Shown here piece by piece: positions 1 through 7,041 of a stretch of DNA of 10,966 nt. Origin of the DNA: Lachnospiraceae bacterium. Its GTDB lineage: Bacteria > Bacillota > Clostridia > Lachnospirales > Lachnospiraceae. The stretch is taken from NCBI GenBank assembly GCA_017412265.1, contig JAFPYK010000131.1:1-10966 (forward strand). The letters are read 5' to 3'. Below the pieces are notes generated by a model. That model was given only the letters and a program-made list of their open reading frames with translations. It had not been told where the DNA came from and made no database searches. The stretch's first letter is position 1. Every line of letters starts with the position of its first letter. The position numbers and the translations under genes were made by a program.

Positions 1-2113
1 CCTTCAGCGAGTTGATCTCATCACCGATCTTCTGCGTCTCCTTCTTCAGCCGGGAGATATTCTTCTTGATCTCATCCAGTTCTCTTCCCCTGGCGAGAAG
101 GTTGCTCGAATTCTTGTAGGCGCCGCCCGTGATCGCTCCTCCGGGGGACAGGACCTCGCCCTCCAGCGTCACGATGCGCAATGTAAACCGGTACTTCCGC
201 GCGATCTCCAGCGCGTGCTCCATCGTGTCTGCCACGAGGATTCTCCCGAGCAGATGGTCCACGAGCTTCGCATACTTAGGCTCTGCCTTCACAAGCTCCG
301 CCGCCGTACCGACGACACCGGGCTCACGAAGCGCTTCCTTCTTCGGGAAGCCGCCGCTCCCCTTCACCGAATCCAGCGGCAGGAAGGTTGCTCGTCCGTA
401 ATGATTCTTCTTCAGATATTCAATCAGCTCTCTGGCAGCCGTCTCGGTCTCCGTCACCACATTCTGGATGCTTCCTCCGAGAGCCACCTCGATGGCTGTC
501 TCATATGCTTTCTCAACCTCGATGACGTCCGCGACGACACCGAGGATCCCCTTGACCTGGCCCTTGCGGCTCATCACCTGGCGGATCGCCCCGCCGTAGC
601 CCTCATATCGCTCGGCCAGATTGCGCACCTGCTCGAGGCGCAGCATCTGTCTCTGCAGCTCCTCCTGGCCGGAACGAAGGGCCGGACGCTTCTCGTCCAG
701 CGTCTTCTCGATCTCGACGCGCTCTTCCTCGGCCGTCTCGTTGCTCATCTCATATCGGGCCAGACGGCTTTTTAACGCGGCGACCTCCTGCTCCTGCTTT
801 CTGGCCTCCTCACCGAGACGCTTCATCGTCTGTTCGCGGTCCGAGATCTTATCTAACAGCTCCTGCCGGCGCAGACGGTTCTGCTCCAGAAGCGTGTTGC
901 TCTTCTCAAGTGCGGCCTTGTTATCCGAATCACCGCTCACGATGGCGAGCACCTGGTCATAGCCCTGATCCTTCAGGATCGTATAGGCCTCCACCTTCTC
1001 CTGCACGGACTGCATCGCTTCCAGGGACGCCCTGGCTGCCTCTCTCGCGGCAGCGAGCTCTGCCTCCATCGTGCCGATGCTCTCCCTCGCTTCCTCCGCC
1101 TGGCGGAGTCTGGTCTCCTGTTCCTGGTGCAGGCTCTCGATCCGGTCCTTCAGATGGGTCTCACTCTGCTCGGAGCCGGCAATCTGCTCCTTCAGCACGC
1201 GGATCTGTCCGCGGATTCTCTCCTGCAGGATCCGTGTCTGCTCCAAGCTGTCTCTCTGCTCGGAGAGCTTCCCTTCCAGCTCCTCCACGCGGCGGCTGGT
1301 CTCTTCATATTCCGCACGGATCGCCTCATAATCCTTCTTCGAAGCCTCAAGCTGCTCCGTGGCGATCCCGAGGTTCTCCCTCGTCCTTGCAAGCGCCGCC
1401 TCCTCCTCATCATACTGGGAGATGAACAGGTTGACCTCAACCTCCTTCAGCTCATCCCGGTAGATCAGGTACTGCTTCGCGGTCTCCGACTGTCGTTTCA
1501 GCGGGCCGATCTGGCGTTCCAGCTCCGAGAGGATGTCATTGATGCGGGCCAGGCTCTCCTGCTCCCGCTCCAGATTGCGCTCGGCCTGGAACTTACGCTT
1601 CTTATACTTGCTGATGCCGGCCGCCTCGTCAAAGAGCTCCCGGCGGTCCTCCGGCTTGGAGCTCAGAATCTGGTCCACCTGCCCCTGGCCGATGATGGAA
1701 TAACCCTCTTTGCCGATACCAGTATCGAAGAAAAGCTCCTGCACGTCCCGCAGCCGGCACTGGCTGCCGTTAATCAGGTACTCACTCTCGCCGGAGCGGT
1801 AGACGCGGCGCGCCACCGTCACTTCTTCGTATTCGATCGGGATACTGTGGTCCGAATTGTCGAGCGTCAGCGCAACATAAGCAAAGCCCAGCGGCTTGCG
1901 AAGCTCTGTTCCGGAGAAAATGATATCCTCCATCCGTGTGCCTCTCAGCTGCTTGGCGCTCTGCTCGCCCAGAACCCACCGGACTGCGTCGCCGATGTTG
2001 ATCTTGCCGCTTCCGTTCGGGCCGACGATCGCCGTCACCCCGTCACGGAACTCGAATTTCATCTTGTGATAAAAGGACTTAAATCCCTGTAATTCTATGG
2101 ATTTCAGATACAT
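1..2113 (-). CDS. smc: Chromosome segregation ATPase SMC, N-terminal ~704 residues (3' end outside window)
   Basis: SMC forms the ATP-driven, ring-shaped core of the bacterial condensin complex (with ScpA and ScpB) that organises and segregates the chromosome. The frame is open from the ATG at 2113 to the window edge. It begins MYLKSIELQGFKSF, typical of the family. The N-terminal ATPase head has a Walker A loop at residues 31-39 reading GPNGSGKIN, and a Q-loop around GYSIIGQGQVDQI. A long Glu/Arg/Gln-rich coiled coil follows (about 170-500). The hinge starts near residue 505 (YEGYGGAIRQV) and includes GGSIQNVVT, YGRATFLPL and SPGGAITGG. The second coiled-coil arm and the C-terminal head, with the ABC signature and Walker B, are missing because the window ends; family members are about 1,180 residues. 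The odd point is Ile38 where SMC proteins carry Ser. The ATG lies inside the end of rnc (10-base overlap), with AGGTGA just upstream, so translation is probably coupled. Confidence 0.97.
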   Translation of the reverse strand, partial: MYLKSIELQGFKSFYHKMKFEFRDGVTAIVGPNGSGKINIGDAVRWVLGEQSAKQLRGTRMEDIIFSGTELRKPLGFAYVALTLDNSDHSIPIEYEEVTVARRVYRSGESEYLINGSQCRLRDVQELFFDTGIGKEGYSIIGQGQVDQILSSKPEDRRELFDEAAGISKYKKRKFQAERNLEREQESLARINDILSELERQIGPLKRQSETAKQYLIYRDELKEVEVNLFISQYDEEEAALARTRENLGIATEQLEASKKDYEAIRAEYEETSRRVEELEGKLSEQRDSLEQTRILQERIRGQIRVLKEQIAGSEQSETHLKDRIESLHQEQETRLRQAEEARESIGTMEAELAAAREAARASLEAMQSVQEKVEAYTILKDQGYDQVLAIVSGDSDNKAALEKSNTLLEQNRLRRQELLDKISDREQTMKRLGEEARKQEQEVAALKSRLARYEMSNETAEEERVEIEKTLDEKRPALRSGQEELQRQMLRLEQVRNLAERYEGYGGAIRQVMSRKGQVKGILGVVADVIEVEKAYETAIEVALGGSIQNVVTETETAARELIEYLKKNHYGRATFLPLDSVKGSGGFPKKEALREPGVVGTAAELVKAEPKYAKLVDHLLGRILVADTMEHALEIARKYRFTLRIVTLEGEVLSPGGAITGGAYKNSSNLLARGRELDEIKKNISRLKKETQKIGDEINSLK

Positions 2114-2829
2114 GACTCACCTGTCCCGCATGCCTGCAGCATCAGAATCGTTTCATAAGCCGCCTTCTGCTCCGCGTGCTTCTTCGAGCTTCCGGACCCG
2201 CTGGCATATTCACGGTCTCCGATCATCACCTTCACCGTGAACACCTTCGCGTGATCCGGGCCGCTCTCGCCCACCGGAACATACCGCAGCACCGCATCGT
2301 TGCCGGGGTCCTTCTCATGATATCCCTGCACAATCTCCTGCAGGATCGTCTTGCTATCATAAAAGAGTTTCTTATGCTCAATATCGTTCATGACAAAACG
2401 ATCAACGAACTCTTTTGCATTAGCAAAGCCACCATCCAGATAGATCGCGCCGATCAAGGCTTCTACCGCGTCCGACAGAATCGAATCCCGGTTCCTTCCG
2501 CCGGTCTTCTCCTCGCCGTGCCCCAGCCGGATCACCTCTCCGATGTTGAGCTGTCTGGCCACAATCGCCAGCGTCGGCTCACAGACGATGCTCGCCCGAA
2601 GCTTCGAAAGCTCTCCTTCCTCCATCTGAGGGTAGGCGTGATACAGGAAATCACTCGAGCAGACCTCCAGCACCGCGTCTCCGAGAAATTCCAGCCGCTC
2701 GTTGCTGGCCCCCTTGTCCTTCCCCTGTTCGTTTGAGAAGGTGCTGTGGGTCATCGCATGGGCAAGAAGCGTCTCATTCTGAAACGAATACCCGATCCGC
2801 CTGCTCAGTCTCTGTTCTGCTTCTCTCAT
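2104..2829 (-). CDS. rnc: Ribonuclease III
   Basis: RNase III cleaves double-stranded RNA, including the stems that release pre-16S and pre-23S rRNA. The 241-residue product has the family signature NERLEFLGDAV at residues 43-53, with acidic catalytic residues Glu47 and Asp51. The second acidic pair, Asp120 and Glu123, lies in SDAVEALIGAIYLD. A double-stranded RNA-binding domain covers about residues 158-229, ending in GSGSSKKHAEQKAA. The start is a choice: the frame extends upstream to a TTG at 2853 and another ATG at 2835. I prefer the ATG at 2829 because GGTGGTGAT, 8 of 9 matching the ideal GGAGGTGAT, precedes it at suitable spacing, and the protein then starts MREAEQRLSRRIGYSF as relatives do. 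It is followed by smc, with overlap. It appears to be transcribed separately from acpP, which ends in its own hairpin. Confidence 0.96.
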   Translation of the reverse strand: MREAEQRLSRRIGYSFQNETLLAHAMTHSTFSNEQGKDKGASNERLEFLGDAVLEVCSSDFLYHAYPQMEEGELSKLRASIVCEPTLAIVARQLNIGEVIRLGHGEEKTGGRNRDSILSDAVEALIGAIYLDGGFANAKEFVDRFVMNDIEHKKLFYDSKTILQEIVQGYHEKDPGNDAVLRYVPVGESGPDHAKVFTVKVMIGDREYASGSGSSKKHAEQKAAYETILMLQACGTGESCI

Positions 2830-2864
2830 TCTCATCACCACCGCGCAGCGCAAAACACGAACAA

Positions 2865-2890
2865 ATCAGCCGGCGATATTCGCCTCTGAT
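2865..2890 (-). promoter_or_regulatory. Hairpin with T-rich tail in the rnc leader
   Basis: Read on the minus strand, ATCAG-A-GGCGA-ATA-TCGCC-GG-CTGAT forms a 10-bp stem interrupted by a small 1x2 internal loop and closed by a 3-base loop. It is followed by a T-rich stretch (8 T in the next 13 bases), then the rnc start about 35 bases from the stem. It could be a weak terminator or attenuator, a leader stem cut by RNase III itself (E. coli rnc is autoregulated by cleavage in its 5' leader), or a DNA operator. The structure is seen directly; the role is inferred. Confidence 0.5.
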
Positions 2891-2918
2891 CATATAATTC
2901 TCTATGTTCACACTGCAA
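2891..2918 (-). promoter_or_regulatory. Possible weak promoter for rnc-smc
   Basis: On the minus strand TTGCAG (2918-2913) and TATATG (2896-2891) are separated by 16 bases, giving four matches of six at each hexamer. If used, transcription would start near 2884, inside the leader hairpin, so only part of that hairpin would be in the RNA. An AT-rich stretch in an otherwise GC-rich gap after a terminator supports a promoter somewhere here, but the exact site is uncertain. Confidence 0.3.
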
Positions 2919-2941
2919 TACCAATGAAACACCGAACACAA

Positions 2942-2968
2942 CCTGCGGTGCGCAGGCAGCAATGCCTG
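2942..2968. repeat. Two overlapping, mutually exclusive small hairpins
   Basis: CCTGCG-GTG-CGCAGG (2942-2956) is a perfect 6-bp stem with a 3-base loop. CAGGC-AGCAAT-GCCTG (2953-2968) is a 5-bp stem that shares CAGG with the first. They lie between the acpP terminator and the putative rnc promoter. Neither is followed by a T-run on either strand, so neither is a convincing terminator. The rest of the 2830-3016 gap is GC-rich and shows no gene. Confidence 0.35.
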
Positions 2969-3016
2969 TCACGGGCGCATTTCACCCGGAACCCGCACCC
3001 GCAGAGTGTTCATACA

Positions 3017-3044
3017 AGAGGCGTCCGGCAAGCCGAACGCCTCT
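3017..3044 (-). terminator. Intrinsic terminator after acpP
   Basis: Minus strand: AGAGGCGT, then a one-base mismatch, CGGC, loop TT, GCCG and ACGCCTCT, giving an 8-bp outer and a 4-bp inner stem starting 7 bases after the acpP stop. The tail is only TTGTAT, so it is a strong hairpin with a weak T-tract. Its position right after acpP supports the end of the plsX-acpP unit, perhaps with some read-through into rnc. Confidence 0.65.
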
Positions 3045-3051
3045 GATTCAT

Positions 3052-3282
3052 TCATTCCGTCAGCCCTTTGATCTTGTCAACCACATCACCGACCGTGACG
3101 ATCGTCTCAGCTTCCTCGTTCGGGATCTCGATATCAAACGTATCCTCGATCTCCATAACAATCTGGAAGACGTCCAGAGAATCCGCACCGAGATCATTCA
3201 CAAATGTGGTCTCTCTGGTGATCTCCTCAGGCTTCAGATTCAGTACATCCGCGATAATGTCTCTTACTTTCTCAAATTCCAT
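3052..3282 (-). CDS. acpP: Acyl carrier protein
   Basis: This small acidic cytoplasmic protein carries growing fatty acyl chains on a 4'-phosphopantetheine arm during type II fatty acid synthesis and hands acyl groups to PlsX. The 76-residue product is of typical length, with the attachment motif GADSLDVFQIV and the modified serine at position 35. Helix II continues as MEIEDTFDIEIPNEEAE, which is the usual surface contacted by partner enzymes. The ATG at 3282 overlaps the last 11 bases of plsX, and AAGGAGAAGGA just upstream is the ribosome binding site, so the two genes should be translationally coupled. This could be one of several ACPs in the genome, but the plsX neighbourhood argues for the primary fatty-acid ACP. 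Confidence 0.97.
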   Translation of the reverse strand: MEFEKVRDIIADVLNLKPEEITRETTFVNDLGADSLDVFQIVMEIEDTFDIEIPNEEAETIVTVGDVVDKIKGLTE

Positions 3283-4315
3283 TTTCCTTCTCCTTTACAT
3301 CATCCACTCTGTCAGGATTCAGGTGCGCGGCGATCTTCGCCGGGATCTCCTCTTCCTGGAACGTGATACACTGCAGAATGGTATTTTTGACTTCCTTGGC
3401 ATCCGAGCTGCCGTGAGTCTTCACGACCAGGCCCTTCAGGCCGAGCATCGGGGCGCCGCCGTACTCGCTGGCATCAAACTGAGCCAGCGTCTTCTTGAGC
3501 GCCGGTTTGACCATCAGCGCGCCGATCTTGCTGCGAAGCGACGACATCATGCCGCCCTTGATCTTCTTGATCAGCACACTGCCCAGTCCTTCATACAATT
3601 TCAAAATCACATTTCCGACGAAGGCCTCGCAGACGATCACGTCCGCTCCGCCCTTCGGGATGTCTCTGGCTTCGATGTTGCCGACAAAGTTGATGTCTTC
3701 ACACGCTTCCAGAAGTGGATAGGTCTCCTTCACCAGCGCGTTGCCCTTCTCGGCCTCCGCACCGATGTTGACGATGGCCACTCGGGGATTCTTCACGCCC
3801 ACAACACTCTCCATGTAGATCGAACCCATCCTGGCAAACTGCACCAGATGATCGGGTCTCGCGTCTACATTCGCGCCGCAGTCGATCAGGAGGGACACGC
3901 CCTCACCCGTAGGAATCAGCGGAGCAAGCGGCGGACGGTCCACACCGCGGATGCGTCCGACGATCAGCTGACCGCCGACCAGCACCGCACCGGTACAGCC
4001 CGCGGAGACAAATGCATCGGCCTCGCCCTTCTTGACGAGATTCAGCCCGACCACGATCGAAGAATTCTTCTTCGTCCGGATCGCCTTCACCGGTGCCTCG
4101 TTGTTCGTAATCTCCTCCGGAGCATGCACGATCGAAAGCCGTTCGGTGTCATACGTCTTGCCTTCCAGCTGCGCACGGATCACCTCTTCGCGGCCGACCA
4201 GGATGACCGAAACGTCCTTCCTCTCGGAAAGAGCATCCAGCGCTCCCTGAATCACCGCGCCGGGGGCATTGTCGCCGCCCATGGCATCCAGTGCAACCCT
4301 CACCATATTGCTCAT
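3272..4315 (-). CDS. plsX: Phosphate acyltransferase PlsX
   Basis: PlsX converts acyl-ACP and phosphate to acyl-phosphate, the donor used by PlsY for the first acylation of glycerol-3-phosphate in phospholipid synthesis. It is a peripheral membrane enzyme. The 347-residue product is of normal length. Recognisable motifs are DAMGGDNAP (10-18), FVSAGCTGAVLVGG (102-115), RPPLAPLIPT (127-136), GNIEARDIPKGGADVIVCE (212-230) and EYGGAPMLGLKGLVVKTHG (284-302). The SAGCTGA motif has Cys where SAGNTGA or SAGSTGA is common; this position looks tolerant. The ATG at 4315 is chosen over the in-frame ATG three codons later because AAGAAGG sits at better spacing from it. It is the first gene of a two-gene unit with acpP and has a good promoter directly upstream. 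The rpmF gene often found before plsX is not present here. Confidence 0.97.
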   Translation of the reverse strand: MSNMVRVALDAMGGDNAPGAVIQGALDALSERKDVSVILVGREEVIRAQLEGKTYDTERLSIVHAPEEITNNEAPVKAIRTKKNSSIVVGLNLVKKGEADAFVSAGCTGAVLVGGQLIVGRIRGVDRPPLAPLIPTGEGVSLLIDCGANVDARPDHLVQFARMGSIYMESVVGVKNPRVAIVNIGAEAEKGNALVKETYPLLEACEDINFVGNIEARDIPKGGADVIVCEAFVGNVILKLYEGLGSVLIKKIKGGMMSSLRSKIGALMVKPALKKTLAQFDASEYGGAPMLGLKGLVVKTHGSSDAKEVKNTILQCITFQEEEIPAKIAAHLNPDRVDDVKEKENGI

Positions 4316-4348
4316 AACAGAAAACCTTCTTTCCCAATGTCTAAAGTT

Positions 4349-4377
4349 ATCATAATCGATCGTTTCCTAGAAATCAA
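4349..4377 (-). promoter_or_regulatory. Sigma-A-type promoter for plsX-acpP
   Basis: Minus strand: TTGATT (4377-4372), an ideal 17-base spacer, then TATGAT (4354-4349). This gives four of six and five of six consensus matches. The predicted start lies near 4342, leaving a leader of roughly 27 bases containing the AAGAAGG ribosome binding site. The -35 box begins only a few bases beyond the T-tract of the preceding terminator. I could not recognise a FapR-type operator overlapping it. Confidence 0.75.
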
Positions 4378-4380
4378 CAC

Positions 4381-4415
4381 AAAAAAACAGGGCTGCCACA
4401 ACGTGACAGCCCTGT
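4381..4415 (-). terminator. Strong intrinsic terminator after ispH-rpsA
   Basis: Minus strand: ACAGGGCTG pairs with CAGCCCTGT (9 bp). A further CAC/GTG pairing inside, past one mismatch, extends the stem. It is followed at once by seven T residues (4387-4381). It begins 14 bases after the fusion gene's stop codon. This is a textbook Rho-independent terminator and marks the end of the rimO-to-rpsA unit. Confidence 0.93.
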
Positions 4416-4429
4416 CTTAACATTCATTC

Positions 4430-6376
4430 TTATTCTGCCTGATTATCGTCAGAATATGCAAGCTCCTCGTCGGCAGCCTTCGCAGGCGCTTCCAGAGCCT
4501 TCATGCTCAGGCTGATCTTCTTGCTCTCGGCGTTGAAGTCCACAACCTTCGCAGCGATCACTTCGTTCACCTTCAGGACATCGGCAGGCTTGTCAACATG
4601 CTCTCTGGAAATCTGAGAGACATGAAGCAAAGCGTCCACGCCGGTCTCCAGCTCGATGAAAGCACCGAAGTCGGTCATACGAGCAACACGGCCCTCAACC
4701 ACATTGCCTACCGCGTACTTCTCTTCCGCGTTCAGCCAGGGGTTCTTCTCCGGGAACTTCATGGACAGAGCGATCTTCTCACCCTGGATATCCTTGATCA
4801 GGACTTCGACGGTCTCGCCGACCTTGAAGACCTTCTTCGGGTTCTCCACGCGGCCCCAGCTCATCTCAGAGATGTGAAGCAGGCCGTCAGCGCCGCCCAG
4901 ATCGATAAATGCGCCGAAATCGGTCACGTTCTTCACGGTACCGGTCACGGTCATACCGGGCTGGATCTTCTCAAAGAGCGCATCCTGCAGCTCTTTCTTC
5001 TTCGCAACCAGAAGCTGCTTGCGGTCGCCGATGACTCTTCTTCTCTTCGGGTTGAACTCGGTGACGACAAACTCGATCTCCTGATCCTTGTACTTCGCCA
5101 GGTTCTTCTCATAAGAATCGGAAACCAGGCTCGCAGGGATAAAGACTCTCGCGCCTTCTACGTTCACGCTTAAGCCGCCGGTTAACACATCGGTAACCTT
5201 ATAGCACAGGGTCTGCTTGTTCTCAAATGCTTCTTCAAGGATCTTGTTGCCTCTCTCGGCAGCAAGTCTTCTGTAGGAAAGACGTACTCTTCCCTCACCG
5301 TCATTGACCTGAAGAACCTTCGCCTTGATTACGTCTTCAGGCTTGACAACTGTGGTCAGATCCAGATTAGAGTCGGTCGTATATTCCGCGCGGGTGATGA
5401 TGCCTTCTTCCTTCGTGCCAAGGGAGACATGGATCTCATCAGGCTTTACTTCGAAGACCACCCCATCAACTACCTCACCGGTATGGATCGGCTTGTATTC
5501 GGCTAAGGCCTCCTCCATCATCTGATTGACATTCATCTCGGACATGCTATCATGTACCTCCTTAATAATATGATCCGGGGTCGACGCACCAGCGGTGATC
5601 CCCACGCTACAATACGATTCAAACCGACTGAAATCCAGGTCAACAAGTGTCTGTATATAGAATGCATTCCTGCAGTTGGCCTTACAGATCTCGTAAAGCT
5701 TCTGCGTGTTGGAACTGCTTTTTCCACCGATTACAACCATAGCGTCTGAACACTGCGCGAGCTCCTCCGCCTCGCGCTGTCGCTCTGTCGTGGCGTTGCA
5801 AATCGAATTTATAGCAGATACATCATACTTCTTTTCTCTGAGGATTTCAAGCAAAACCTGAAATTTCTTTTGGTGAAATGTCGTTTGAGAAACAATCTGA
5901 TATTTCCGCCCCGTTTCGCCATTCCAGGCTCTTGCTTCGTCTTCGTTTTCGATGACATCCGCCCCGTTTCTGCACCATCCGAGGATCCCCTGGACCTCCG
6001 GATGGTTGCGGCTTCCGATGATGATGATCCCCTTGCCTTCATCGCTCGCCTTGCGCACGGTTTCGTGTATCCGGCTCACGAACGGACAGGTCGCGTCCAC
6101 GATGCGGACGCCCTTTCTCTCGAGGGCCTCATAGGCGTCTCTGCCGACCCCGTGGCTGCGGATCACGACCGTGGTGTCCGGCCCGTCCGGGATCTCGTCA
6201 AAGGAGGCCGCAGCGTGCACGCCGCGCTTCTCCAGATCCTCCACGACCGTCTCATTGTGGATGATCGGGCCCAGTGTGAAAACCGCCTTGTCGGGGTTCG
6301 CCTCCCCGTAAGTCATCTCGACCGCGCGGCGCACTCCGAAGCAGAATCCAGCGGTTTTGGCAACCGTTATCTTCAT
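4430..6376 (-). CDS. ispH-rpsA: Fused HMBPP reductase (IspH) and ribosomal protein S1 (RpsA-like)
   Basis: This is one 648-residue polypeptide. Residues 1 to about 280 are IspH, the [4Fe-4S] enzyme that makes isopentenyl and dimethylallyl diphosphate in the last step of the MEP pathway. The three cluster ligands are visible as Cys12 (GFCFGV), Cys97 (DATCPF) and Cys193 (NSICNAT). Substrate-site residues His40, His75, His125, Glu127, the QTT motif (164-166), Ser221/Asn223 and Ser265 are also present. Residues about 299-626 hold four S1 RNA-binding repeats (about 299-368, 385-452, 473-541 and 556-626). The last two are the most canonical, with TDFGAFI followed by LLHIS or LLHVS. The tail is acidic. 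Such fusions are known from Clostridia and are usually annotated as bifunctional. The ATG overlaps the cmk stop as ATGA, with GAGGAGAG upstream. No break separates the two halves, so this is a true fusion in this sequence. Confidence 0.96.
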   Translation of the reverse strand: MKITVAKTAGFCFGVRRAVEMTYGEANPDKAVFTLGPIIHNETVVEDLEKRGVHAAASFDEIPDGPDTTVVIRSHGVGRDAYEALERKGVRIVDATCPFVSRIHETVRKASDEGKGIIIIGSRNHPEVQGILGWCRNGADVIENEDEARAWNGETGRKYQIVSQTTFHQKKFQVLLEILREKKYDVSAINSICNATTERQREAEELAQCSDAMVVIGGKSSSNTQKLYEICKANCRNAFYIQTLVDLDFSRFESYCSVGITAGASTPDHIIKEVHDSMSEMNVNQMMEEALAEYKPIHTGEVVDGVVFEVKPDEIHVSLGTKEEGIITRAEYTTDSNLDLTTVVKPEDVIKAKVLQVNDGEGRVRLSYRRLAAERGNKILEEAFENKQTLCYKVTDVLTGGLSVNVEGARVFIPASLVSDSYEKNLAKYKDQEIEFVVTEFNPKRRRVIGDRKQLLVAKKKELQDALFEKIQPGMTVTGTVKNVTDFGAFIDLGGADGLLHISEMSWGRVENPKKVFKVGETVEVLIKDIQGEKIALSMKFPEKNPWLNAEEKYAVGNVVEGRVARMTDFGAFIELETGVDALLHVSQISREHVDKPADVLKVNEVIAAKVVDFNAESKKISLSMKALEAPAKAADEELAYSDDNQAE

Positions 6377-7041
6377 TCGCAGCTCTCCTCAAAGATCCGA
6401 AGCACCTCTTCGACCACTTCCTCCGGCCCGAGATCCGAAGAATCCAGAAGGACGGCATCCTCGGCCTGGCGCAGAGGCGCGAAGTCCCGGTTCATGTCCT
6501 GCTGATCTCTCGCCTCGATATCCGCCTTGATCTCCTCCAGATCGCAGTCGATTCCCTTGGCCCGAAGCTCCAGGAAGCGCCTTCTGCCGCGCTCCTCCAC
6601 GGAGGCCGTCAGATAGATCTTGCAGGTCGCATCCGGCAGTACATAGGTGCCGATATCGCGTCCGTCCATGATCACATTTTCGCGCTCCGCCAGCGCTCTC
6701 TGCAGATAGACCAGCTGCAGACGGACGTCCTTGTTCCTGGCGACCGCGGAAGCCATCTTGCCGACCTCCTCGGTCCGGATCAGCGCATTGACATTCTCTC
6801 CGTTCAGATATACCTGCTGCACACCGTCCTCGTAGCAGATCGTGATCTGAGCCTCTGCGCAGCGCGCACTCTGCGTCTCCTCATCGTCTCCGTCAATCCC
6901 CTCGCGCAGCATATAAAGGCCCATGGCGCGGTACATCGCACCGGTGTCCACATAGATAAATCCCAGCCGCTTCGCAGCTGCCTTCGCAATCGTACTTTTT
7001 CCGGCGCCCGCAGGCCCGTCAATCGCAATACTGTATGCCAT
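6373..7041 (-). CDS. cmk: Cytidylate kinase
   Basis: Cmk phosphorylates CMP and dCMP with ATP in the cytoplasm, recycling nucleotides from RNA turnover and CDP-alcohol lipid chemistry. The 222-residue product starts MAYSIAIDGPAGAGKST, with the P-loop at residues 9-17. DTGAMYRA (32-39), MDGRDIGT (125-132), the Arg-rich LTASVEERGRRR (from 144) and the lid/substrate region RDQQDMNRDFAPL follow in family order. The frame is open upstream to a GTG at 7104. The ATG at 7041 is chosen because GGAGAAACG precedes it and all homology begins there. The last codons encode GAGGAGAG, the ribosome binding site of the overlapping ispH-rpsA gene. It sits after a 162-base gap, the longest within this unit. Confidence 0.97.
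   Translation of the reverse strand: MAYSIAIDGPAGAGKSTIAKAAAKRLGFIYVDTGAMYRAMGLYMLREGIDGDDEETQSARCAEAQITICYEDGVQQVYLNGENVNALIRTEEVGKMASAVARNKDVRLQLVYLQRALAERENVIMDGRDIGTYVLPDATCKIYLTASVEERGRRRFLELRAKGIDCDLEEIKADIEARDQQDMNRDFAPLRQAEDAVLLDSSDLGPEEVVEEVLRIFEESCE

Noticed and set aside
2830..2853. Longer rnc starting at TTG 2853 or ATG 2835
   Set aside because: No ribosome binding site fits the TTG. For the ATG at 2835 the GGTGG sequence is too close, while it is well placed for the ATG at 2829.
3986..4006. PlsX SAGCTGA motif with Cys instead of Asn
   Set aside because: This position commonly varies (Asn or Ser) in PlsX and all other motifs are intact, so it is not a sign of loss of function.
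4355..4362. Small palindromes (ATCGAT, CGATCG) in the plsX promoter spacer as a regulator operator
   Set aside because: They are too short and do not resemble the FapR consensus; likely chance.
3068..4420. Long plus-strand open frame (450 codons), and similar ones at 1127-2092 and 8955-10193
   Set aside because: They lie antisense to plsX/acpP, smc and cinA/pgsA, whose proteins are clearly recognisable. Their translations show no family motifs and are rich in His/Arg/Leu, as expected for antisense frames in GC-rich codon usage.
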